Shown here: piece after piece, positions 40,033 through 52,000 of the stretch
How positions within the stretch are numbered: the stretch's first letter is position 1
Layout of the letters: every line of letters begins with the position of its first letter
NCBI RefSeq assembly: GCF_038446955.1
Contig: NZ_CP151803.1
Location: forward strand, 2,542,001 to 2,606,000
Reading direction: 5' to 3'
DNA: 64,000 nucleotides
DNA from: Pedobacter sp. FW305-3-2-15-E-R2A2
Lineage (GTDB): Bacteria > Bacteroidota > Bacteroidia > Sphingobacteriales > Sphingobacteriaceae
Notes under the pieces: model-generated
Databases searched by the model: none
What the model was told of the DNA's origin: nothing
Seen by the model: only the letters and a program-made list of their open reading frames with translations
Position numbers and translations under genes: made by a program

Positions 40033-43000
40033 ATGCTAAAAGTGCTCCGACGTATTCTTATATCTATACCTAAGAAATTACACTTTCTGTTTATATTTTG
40101 TTTGTTGGTTAATTTTTCGGCAGTATATGCGGAGGGAAGTAAGGATTTGTATCCGGCAACTGCCACTGGAAACAGAGCCTTTTTGTATTGTAATACAACC
40201 GCTAATTCGTCTGAATCCTGGCCTTTTAAAACCCCCGGTACGCATTACGTTTATGTAAAGGCTGGCGAAGTTATTGCAGCAGGTTCAAGTGCACAAGGGT
40301 ATGGGCAGGGAATTATACGTTTTACCACACCAACTGGTAATGTTTATACTTCTACTGTGGGAGGCAGTGTAGGTAGGATCAGAAATCGGACTGATGAACT
40401 TGATGGCCCTAAAATTGGGGGTAGTGGTAGCGGATATACTCCTTTTGAAATGAGTGTGCCTGCAGCTATGGAAGGGGTCTGGAAAGTTGAATTTATTGCC
40501 CCCGGAGGAGCTGGAAATGATGTTACTACTGTCCCTAGCATATTTGCAAATTCTAACTGGTCTCAGTCAGACTTAACGGATGCAAATGTTAATTTAATTG
40601 CGGCATGGGATGTTTCGGTAAGGGCGAGTACAGCTGCCCAATGGTTAAAAGGACGACTTTTTGCCAATGTTTTAAACCTTCATTTGAATGCTACATTTTC
40701 AAAGAACCGGGCTTACTTTGCCACACATTATATTTTGACAAAAGATGGAAGAGCTTACCGGGTTCAGACAAATGGAAGTAATGGTGTTGGTTTTACCTTT
40801 TTTTCCAATAGTAATGGATTTGCTGTAAATTCTGTTCCTACCTATAAAAGTTTAAATGAATCCAGCTATGAAGGTATCCTGGCGTATACCCATAATCCGA
40901 CAGGGCCCGATGATGGCGCGAATGTTACCCATAAAATATTCTATAATAAGCCCCATCCTGAATTGCCTGTTAAAGCGCCTACAGCAGCGTTTTTAGGACA
41001 GGATACCTGGTTGAAAAATCCTGCTGAATTACCGAAAATCAGCAACCTGTCGATAGTTGGAGTAGAAGGAACCGCAGGACTTGCAGGCATGAACGGGGCA
41101 TATATAAAGTTTAAGTCCAGTGCGGTTGGAACATACAAGATTACTATACCGGTTTCCACTCCTGCCGGCCCTGCAGATCGCATCATCATTGGCGTTGCCA
41201 CTCAGGGTAATAATGTTGTTTTCTGGGATGGTAAAGATGGAAAGGGAGCATTTTTAAAAGAGGGTACATTTATCAGTAAACTCAAAACGAAATTGCTATC
41301 TGCGGAAGTGCATTTCCCATATATTGATATGGAAGTAAATCCTTCGGGATTGATTATTGAGCTCACAGATAATACTGTCAATTACGATGTACTTAACCTG
41401 TCGACCGACGAATCGGTCTATAGTGACAGAATTTACTGGGATGATTCAGATATCACAGGTGCGGGAAGTTATGCTGAATCCTCAGACCCGGTTTATACTG
41501 GGGTAAATGGGGCTTCCAGTAGAAATGGTAGTCATAAATGGGGTAACTACTATGATACCAATGGTTCTGGTAATTCAGGCACCGGATTAAATAGCTTCGG
41601 AAATACCAAGTCTATGGATACCTGGGCTTACATCCAGGGAAGTGAGGAGGATACTCCAGTTGATCTTGTAATTAAAGTGGCAGATCTTAAAATAGAAAGT
41701 GTTGTTCCTGATATTAGCACTTTACTTCTGAATAAACAAATTACTTATACCGTCCGGGTGAAAAATAGTGGCCCCAGTTCTGTATCAGGTGCTCCTTTTG
41801 CTTTTAAAGCGCCTCCCGGATTTGAGGTGACAGACGGAAGTTTTTCAATTGCAAGCGGAGACGGAGCAGTTAATAATATGCTCAAATTAGCGGGCGACTT
41901 TAGCGCGGTATTGAATCTGGAAAACAATGCTGTTGTTGAGTTTAAAATCATTGTTAAATCAGTAACCTCGCCTTTAGTTTATCCGCTTTCGGTGGAGACA
42001 AGTATCCTTCGTCCAGCCGATATTACTGATCCGGATGCCACACACCCCATTCTAAATCCAGATCCAAATGTGATTAATGCGCCTTCAGATCCTCACCTGG
42101 AATGTAAGAATGGAACTTTACAGGAGGTTTGTAATAACATCAAGTATAATAATATTATTGTTCAAGAGCTTTGTCCCGGTGTTCCAATTGCTCCAATTGA
42201 TTTTGTAGGGGTGTCTGGTGGAGCAGTTGAAATTATTGGAACGCTACCTAATGGTCTGGATCCTGTTTTTAGTTCTGGAAATAGTGTTTTGAAGATTACG
42301 GGTACCCCAACAGTATCTGGCACTTTTACGCTGGGTACCTTGGGTAATGAAAGAGAAAGAACAACCTATCTTATTAAAATAAATCAACCGCCGGCCCTTC
42401 AACCACTGAGCGGTGTTTCTGTTTGTGAAGATAAAAATGCAGTATTCACTGTGACTTCAGCAGAGTCAGATAATACTTACAAATGGCAGTTTAATGATAA
42501 TAAGGGAGGGGGATGGCAAGATTTTGCTGCCAATGCTCCAGGGGTTACTGGGAGCAATACAGCATCAATTACGTTAAATAATGTTCCTTTTATCTCTAAT
42601 GGTAAACAACTAAGAGTTATCGTTACTTCTGCATTCGGGTGTAGTTCAATATCTTCCTTTGCGACTTTGACCGTAGTTAAACTGCCAGCAAGACCAGTGG
42701 TGCTTCCTTCGTCCAACGGATTCTGTGTTGGTACGTCTGTCACATTAACTTATAATCCCCCAGCGTCGGTAAAGGTGTTTCAGTGGTATAAAGATGGCGC
42801 TATCATCGCAGCTGCGACCCAAAAAACTTATCAGGTATCTGAAAAAGGGAGTTATCATTTGGTTGTGAAAAATATCGAGGGTTGCGAAAGTTTACCTTCT
42901 GATGCAATAGATATAGATGTATATCCGGAACAACCGCAACCGGAAATCACAATCGAAGGAAGCACCGTTTTCTGTGATGGAGAATCTGTGAAGTTGACAT

Positions 43001-46000
43001 CCAGTTTTCCTACAGGTAACCAATGGTATTTGGAAGGTGTTCCAATGGCTGGAGAAGACAAACCGATATTGACAGCTTCTAAACCAGGAAGATATAGTGT
43101 TGTCGTAAAAAATCTGAACGGCTGTTCAGCAATATCAGAAGAAATTGAAGTGTTTGTGAATCCTATTCCTGTAAAACCAGTTGTAACGATAACCGGGGAA
43201 ACGACTTTTTGTGATGGGGGTAGTGTAGTGCTGACTTCTTCGGCTGATGAGGGTAACCAGTGGTATAAAGATGGTGTGATCCTGGCTGAGGAAACGGGTA
43301 AAAGTTATACCGCCCGGGTGAGTGGAAGATATACAGTACAGGTAACCTCGTTAACCTGCGTGGGTCCTGTTTCTGATGGGGTAACTGTCGTGGTAAACCC
43401 TATTCCGGTAAAACCAGTTGTAACGATCACCGGGGAAACGACTTTCTGCGATGGGGGTAGTGTGATACTGACTTCTTCTGCTGACGAAGGCAACCAGTGG
43501 TATAAAGATGGTGTGATCCTGGCTGAGGAGACTGGTAAAAGTTATACGGCCAGAGTGAGTGGAAAATATACAGTACAGGTAACTTTGTTAACCTGTGTAG
43601 GTCCTGTTTCTGATGGCGTAACTGTTGTGGTAAACCCTATTCCGGTAAAGCCAGTTGTAACGATAACCGGGGAAACGACTTTTTGTGACGGGGGGAGTGT
43701 AGTGCTGACTTCTTCGGCTGATGAGGGTAACCAGTGGTATAAAGATGGTGTGATCCTGGCTGAGGAGACTGGTAAAAGTTATACGGCCAGGGTGAGTGGA
43801 AAATATACAGTACAGGTAACTTTGTTGACCTGCGTGGGCCCTGTTTCTGATGGGGTAACTGTCGTGGTGAATCCTATTCCGGTAAAACCAGTTGTGACGA
43901 TAACCGGGGAAACTACTTTCTGCGATGGGGGTAGTGTAGTCCTGACTTCTTCTGCTGACGAAGGCAACCAGTGGTATAAAGATGGTGTGATCCTGGCTGA
44001 GGAGACTGGTAAAAGTTATACCGCCCGGGTGAGTGGAAAATATACAGTACAGGTAACCTTGTTAACCTGTGCAGGTCCTGTATCCGATGAGACCATAGTA
44101 AAAGTTAATCCCATTCCTGTAAAACCAGTTGTAACAATAACCGGGGAAACGACTTTTTGTGATGGGGGTAGTGTAGTGCTGACTTCTTCTGCTGATGAGG
44201 GTAACCAGTGGTATAAAGATGGTGTGATCCTGGCTGAGGAAGCGGGTAAAAGTTATACCGCCAGGGTTAGTGGAAAATATACAGTACAGGTAACTTTGTT
44301 AACCTGTGTAGGTCCTGTTTCTGATGGGGTAACTGTCGTGGTGAATCCTATTCCTGTAAAACCAGTTGTAACGATAACCGGCGAAACTACCTTCTGCGAT
44401 GGGAGTAGTGTGATACTGACTTCTTCTGCTGACGAAGGCAACCAGTGGTATAAAGATGGTGTGATCCTGGCTGAGGAAACGGGTAAAAGTTATACCGCCA
44501 GGGTGAGTGGGAAATATACCGTACAGGTAACTTTGTTAACCTGCGTGGGTCCTGTTTCTGATGGGGTAACTGTCGTGGTGAATCCTATTCCTGTAAAACC
44601 AGTTGTAACGATAACCGGGGAAACGACTTTTTGTGACGGGGGTAGTGTAGTGCTGACTTCTTCGGCTGATGAGGGTAACCAGTGGTATAAAGATGGTGTG
44701 ATCCTGGCTGAGGAGACTGGTAAAAGTTATACGGCCAGGGTGAGTGGAAAATATACAGTACAGGTAACTTTGTTAACCTGCGTGGGCCCTGTTTCTGATG
44801 GGGTAACTGTCGTGGTGAATCCTATTCCTGTAAAACCAGTTGTGACGATAACCGGGGAAACGACTTTCTGTGATGGGGGTAGTGTGATACTGACTTCTTC
44901 TGCGGATGAGGGTAACCAGTGGTATAAAGATGGTGTGATCCTGGCTGAGGAAACGGGTAAAAGTTATACCGCCCGGGTGAGTGGGAAATATACCGTAAAA
45001 GTAACCTTGTTAACCTGTGCAGGTCCCGTATCCGATGAGACCATAGTAAAAGTTAATCCCATTCCTGTAAAACCAGTTGTAACAATAACCGGGGAAACGA
45101 CTTTTTGTGATGGGGGTAGTGTAGTGCTGACTTCTTCTGCTGATGAGGGTAACCAGTGGTATAAAGATGGTGTGATCCTGGCTGAGGAAGCGGGTAAAAG
45201 TTATACCGCCAGGGTGAGTGGAAAATATACAGTACAGGTAACTTTGTTAACCTGTGTAGGTCCTGTTTCTGATGGCGTAACTGTCGTGGTTAACCCTATT
45301 CCTGTAAAACCAGTTGTAACGATAACCGGGGAAACCACTTTCTGTGATGGGGGTAGTGTAATCCTGACTTCTTCTGCTGACGAAGGCAACCAGTGGTATA
45401 AAGATGGTGTGATCCTGGCTGAGGAGACTGGTAAAAGTTATACGGCCAGGGTTAGTGGAAAATATACAGTACAGGTAACTTTGTTAACCTGTGTAGGTCC
45501 TGTTTCTGATGGGGTAACTGTCGTGGTGAATCCTATTCCGGTAAAACCAGTTGTAACGATAACCGGCGAAACTACCTTCTGCGATGGGGGTAGTGTGATA
45601 CTGACTTCTTCTGCTGACGAAGGCAACCAGTGGTATAAAGATGGTGTGATCCTGGCTGAGGAAACGGGTAAAAGTTATACCGCCAGGGTGAGTGGGAAAT
45701 ATACCGTACAGGTAACTTTGTTAACCTGCGTGGGTCCTGTTTCTGATGGGGTAACTGTCGTGGTGAATCCTATTCCTGTAAAACCAGTTGTAACGATAAC
45801 CGGGGAAACGACTTTTTGTGACGGGGGTAGTGTAGTGCTGACTTCTTCGGCTGATGAGGGTAACCAGTGGTATAAAGATGGTGTGATCCTGGCTGAGGAG
45901 ACTGGTAAAAGTTATACGGCCAGGGTGAGTGGAAAATATACAGTACAGGTAACTTTGTTAACCTGCGTGGGCCCTGTTTCTGATGGGGTAACTGTCGTGG

Positions 46001-49000
46001 TGAATCCTATTCCTGTAAAACCAGTTGTGACGATAACCGGGGAAACTATCTTCTGCGATGGGGGTAGTGTAGTCCTGACTTCTTCTGCTGACGAAGGCAA
46101 CCAGTGGTATAAAGATGGTGTGGTCCTGGCTGAGGAGACTGGTAAAAGTTATACCGCCCGGGTGAGTGGAAAATATACAGTACAGGTAACCTTGTTAACC
46201 TGCGTGGGTCCTGTTTCTGATGGGGTAACTGTTGTGGTAAACCCTATTCCGGTAAAGCCAGTTGTAACGATAACCGGAGAAACGACTTTCTGTGATGGGG
46301 GTAGTGTGATACTGACTTCTTCTGCTGATGAGGGTAACCAGTGGTATAAAGATGGTGTGGCTCTGGCTGAGGAGACTGGTAAAAGTTATACGGCCAGGGT
46401 GAGTGGAAAATATACAGTACAGGTAACCTTGCTAACCTGTGCGGGTCCTGTATCCGATGAGATCATCGTAAAAGTCAATCCCATTCCTGTAAAACCAGTT
46501 GTAACGATAACCGGGGAAACTACCTTCTGCGATGGGGGTAGTGTAGTCCTGACTTCTTCTGCTGACGAAGGCAACCAGTGGTATAAAGATGGTGTGATCC
46601 TGGCTGAGGAGACTGGTAAAAGTTATACGGCCAGGGTGAGTGGCAAGTATACAGTACAGGTAACTTTGTTAACCTGTGTAGGTCCTGTTTCTGATGGGGT
46701 AACTGTAGTGGTGAATCCTATTCCGGTAAAACCAGTTGTAACGATAACCGGGGAAACTACCTTCTGCGATGGGGGTAGTGTAGTCCTGACTTCTTCTGCT
46801 GACGAAGGCAACCAGTGGTATAAAGATGGTGTGGCTCTGGCTGAGGAGACTGGTAGAAGTTATACGGCCAGGGTGAGTGGAAAATATACAGTACAGGTAA
46901 CCTTGCTAACCTGTGCGGGTCCTGTATCCGATGAGATCATCGTAAAAGTCAATCCCATTCCGGTAAAGCCAGTTGTAACGATAACCGGGGAAACGACTTT
47001 TTGTGACGGGGGGAGTGTAGTGCTGACTTCTTCGGCTGATGAGGGTAACCAGTGGTATAAAGATGGTGTGATCCTGGCTGAGGAGACTGGTAAAAGTTAT
47101 ACGGCCAGGGTGAGTGGAAAATATACAGTACAGGTAACCTTGTTGACCTGCGTGGGCCCTGTTTCTGATGGGGTAACTGTCGTGGTGAATCCTATTCCTG
47201 TAAAACCAGTTGTAACGATCACCGGGGAAACTACCTTCTGCGATGGGGGGAGTGTGACACTGACTTCTTCGGCTGATGAGGGTAACCAGTGGTATAAAGA
47301 TGGTGTGATCCTGGCTGAGGAGACTGGTAAAAGTTATATCGCCAGGGTGAGTGGGAAATATACAGTACAGGTAACTTTGTTAACCTGCGTGGGTCCTGTT
47401 TCTGATGGGGTAACTGTCGTGGTGAATCCTATTCCTGTAAAACCAGTTGTAACGATAACCGGCGAAACTACCTTCTGCGATGGGGGTAGTGTAGTGCTGA
47501 CTTCTTCGGCTGATGAGGGTAACCAGTGGTATAAAGATGGTGTGATCCTGGCTGATGAAACGGGCAAAAGTTATACCGCCCGGGTGAGTGGGAAATATAC
47601 CGTACAGGTAACTTTGTTAACCTGCGTGGGTCCTGTTTCTGATGGGGTAACTGTAGTGGTTAATCCTATTCCTGTAAAACCAGTTGTAACGATAACCGGC
47701 GAAACTACCTTCTGCGATGGGGGTAGTGTAGTGCTGACTTCTTCGGCTGATGAGGGTAACCAGTGGTATAAAGATGGTGTGATCCTGGCTGAGGAAACGG
47801 GTAAAAGTTATACCGCCCGGGTGAGTGGGAAATATACCGTACAGGTAACTTTGTTAACCTGCGTGGGTCCTGTTTCTGATGGGGTAACTGTAGTGGTGAA
47901 TCCTATTCCTGTAAAACCAGTTGTAACGATAACCGGGGAAACTACCTTCTGCGATGGGGGGAGTGTGACACTGACTTCTTCTGCTGATGAGGGTAACCAG
48001 TGGTATAAAGATGGTGTGATCCTGGCTGAGGAAACGGGTAAAAGTTATACCGCCCGGGTGAGTGGAAAATATACAGTACAGGTAACTTTGTTAACCTGTG
48101 TAGGTCCTGTTTCTGATGGGGTAACTGTCGTGGTGAACCCTATTCCTGTAAAACCAGTTGTAACGATAACCGGAGAAACGACTTTCTGTGATGGGGGTAG
48201 TGTAGTGCTGACTTCTTCGGCCGATGAGGGTAACCAGTGGTATAAAGATGGTGTAGCTATCGCCGGGGAAGCCGGTAAAGGAAAAGTATACGTAGCCAGG
48301 GTTAGTGGAAAATATACAGTACAGGTAACCTTGTTAACCTGTGTAGGTCCTGTTTCTGATGGGGTAACTGTCGTGGTGAACCCTATTCCTGTAAAACCAG
48401 TTGTAACAATAACCGGCGAAACGACTTTCTGTGATGGGGGCAGTGTCGTGCTGACTTCTTCTGCTGATGAGGGTAACCAGTGGTATAAAGATGGTGTGAT
48501 CCTGGCTGAGGAAACGGGTAAAAGCTATACAGCCAGGGTGAGTGGCAAGTATACAGTACAGGTAACCTTGTTAACCTGTGCAGGTCCTGTATCCGATGAG
48601 ACCATAGTAAAAGTCAATCCCATTCCTGTAAAACCAGTTGTAACAATAACCGGGGAAACGACTTTCTGTGATGGGGGTAGTGTGATACTGACTTCTTCTG
48701 CTGATGAGGGTAACCAGTGGTATAAAGATGGTGTGGCTCTGGCTGAGGAAACGGGTAAAAGTTATACCGCCCGCGTGAGCGGCAAGTATACAGTTAAGGT
48801 AACTTTGTTAACCTGCGTGGGTCCTGTTTCTGATGGGGTAACTGTAGTGGTTAATCCTATTCCTGTAAAACCGGTTGTAACGATAACCGGCGAAACGACT
48901 TTTTGTGACGGGGGTAGCGTGACACTGACTTCTTCGGCTGATGAGGGTAACCAGTGGTATAAAGATGGTGTGATCCTGGCTGAGGAGACTGGTAAAAGTT

Positions 49001-52000
49001 ATATCGCCCGGGTGAGTGGGAAATATACCGTAAAAGTAACCTTGTTAACCTGTGCAGGTCCTGTTTCTGATGGGGTAACTGTCGTGGTGAATCCTATTCC
49101 GGTAAAACCAGTTGTAACGATAACTGGCGAAACCATCTTCTGCGATGGGGGTAGTGTTGTGCTGACTTCTTCTGCTGATGAAGGCAACCAGTGGTATAAA
49201 GACGGTGTGGCTATCGCCGGGGAAGCCGGCAAAGGAAAAGTATATGTAGCCAGGGTGAGTGGCAAGTATACAGTACAGGTAACCTTGTTAACCTGTGTAG
49301 GTCCTGTTTCTGATGGGGTAACTGTCGTGGTGAATCCTATTCCGGTAAAGCCCGTTGTAACGATAACCGGCGAAACGAATTTCTGTGATGGGGGCAGTGT
49401 CGTGCTGACTTCTTCGGCCGATGAGGGTAACCAGTGGTATAAAGATGGTGTAGCTATCGCTGGGGAAGCCGGCAAAGGAAAAGTATACGTAGCCAGGGTT
49501 AGTGGAAAATATACAGTACAGGTAACCTTATTAACCTGTGCAGGTCCTGTATCCGATGAGGCCATAGTAAAAGTCAATCCCATTCCTGTAAAACCAGTTG
49601 TGACGATAACCGGGGAAACTACCTTCTGCGATGGGGGTAGTGTAGTGCTGACTTCTTCTGCTGACGAAGGCAACCAGTGGTATAAAGATGGCGTGGCTAT
49701 CGCCGGGGAAGCCGGAAAAGGAAAAGTATATGTAGCTAGGTCCAGTGGAAAATATACAGTACAAGTAACCTTATTAACCTGTGTGGGTCCTGTATCCGAT
49801 GAGATCATAGTCACAGTCAATCCTATTCCTGTAAAACCAGTGGTAACGATAACCGGGGAACCGACTTTCTGTGATGGGGGGAGTGTGACACTGACTTCTT
49901 CTGCTGATGAGGGTAACCAGTGGTATAAAGATGGGGTGATCCTGGCTGAGGAAACGGGTAAAAGTTATACGGCCAGGGTGAGTGGAAAATATACAGTACA
50001 GGTAACCTTGTTAACCTGTGCAGGTCCTGTATCCGATGAGACCATAGTAAAAGTCAATCCCATTCCTGTAAAACCAGTTGTGACGATAACCGGGGAAACT
50101 ACCTTCTGCGATGGGGGTAGTGTAGTGCTGACTTCTTCTGCTGACGAAGGCAACCAGTGGTATAAAGATGGCGTGGCTATCGCCGGGGAAGCCGGAAAAG
50201 GAAAAGTATATGTAGCTAGGTCCAGTGGAAAATATACAGTACAAGTAACCTTATTAACCTGTGTGGGTCCTGTATCCGATGAGATCATAGTCACAGTCAA
50301 TCCTATTCCTGTAAAACCAGTGGTAACGATAACCGGCGAAACTACTTTCTGTGATGGGGGTAGTGTGACATTGACTTCTTCGGCAAGTGAGGGCAACCAG
50401 TGGTATAAAGATGGTTTGGCTATCGCCGGGGAAGCCGGCAACGGAAAAGTATATGTAGCCCGGATGAGCGGAAAATATACGGTAAAAGTAACCTTGTTAA
50501 CCTGTGCAGGTCCTGTATCCGATGAGATCATAGTCACAGTCAATCCTATTCCTGTAAAACCAGTTGTAACGATAACCGGCGAAACTACTTTCTGTGATGG
50601 GGGTAGTGTAGTGCTGACTTCTTCGGCTAATGAAGGTAACCAGTGGTATAAAGATGGTGTAGCTATCGCCGGGGAAGCCGGCAAAGGAAAAGTATATGTA
50701 GCGAGATCCAGCGGAAAATACACAGTAAAAGTGACCTTGTTAACCTGTGCGGGTCCTGTATCCGATGAGACTATAGTAATAGTGAACCCAATTCCTGAAA
50801 AGCCTTCGGTGACGATAACCGGGGAAACGACTTTCTGTGATGGGGGTAGTGTAGTGCTGACTTCTTCGGCTGATGAGGGCAACCAGTGGTATAAAGATGG
50901 TGTAGCCTTGGCTGAGGAAACTGGTAAAAGTTATATCGCCCGGGTGAGTGGAAAATATACGGTAAAGGTAACTTTGCTAACCTGTGCAGGTCCTGTATCC
51001 GATGAAACCATAGTAAAAGTCAATCCTATTCCTGTAAAACCAGTTGTAACGATAACCGGGGAACCGACTTTCTGTGATGGGGGGAGTGTGACACTGACTT
51101 CTTCGGCAAGTGAGGGCAATCAGTGGTATAAAGACGGTGTAGCTATCGCCGGGGAAGCCGGCAAAGGAAAAGTATATGTAGCTAGGTCCAGTGGAAAATA
51201 TACAGTACAAGTAACCTTGTTAACCTGTGTGGGGCCTGTATCCGATGAGATCATAGTCACAGTCAATCCTATTCCTGTAAAACCAGTTGTAACGATAACT
51301 GGCGAAACCATCTTCTGCGATGGGGGGAGTGTTGTGTTGACTTCTTCTGCTGATGAGGGTAACCAGTGGTATAAAGATGGTGTGGCTCTGGCTGAGGAAA
51401 CGGGTAAAAATTATACCGCCCGGGTGAGCGGAAAATATACGGTAAAGGTAACTTTGCTAACCTGTGCAGGTCCTGTATCCGATGAAACCATAGTAAAAGT
51501 CAATCCTATTCCTGTAAAACCAGTTGTGACGATAACCGGGGAAACTACTTTCTGTGATGGAGGGAGTGTAGTGCTGACTTCTTCTGCTGATGAAGGCAAC
51601 CAGTGGTATAAAGATGGTGTAGCTATCGCCGGGGAAGCGGGTAAAGGAAAAGTATATGTAGCCCGGGTAAGTGGAAAATATACAGTACAGGTAACCTTGT
51701 TAACCTGTGCGGGTCCTGTTTCTGATGGCGTAACTGTCGTGGTGAATCCTATTCCTGTAAAACCAGTTGTAACGATAACTGGCGAAACCATCTTCTGCGA
51801 TGGGGGTAGTGTTGTGCTGACTTCTTCTGCTGATGAAGGCAACCAGTGGTATAAAGATGGTGTAGCTATCGCCGGGGAAGCGGGTAAAGGAAAAGTATAT
51901 GTAGCCCGGGTAAGTGGAAAATATACAGTACAGGTAACCTTGTTAACCTGTGCGGGTCCTGTTTCTGATGGCGTAACTGTAGTGGTTAACCCTATTCCTG

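Noticed and set aside
39912..40166. Minus-strand frame of 84 codons overlapping the start of the giant gene
   Set aside because: No signal peptide or domain, and it overlaps the signal peptide coding sequence of the adhesin on the other strand.
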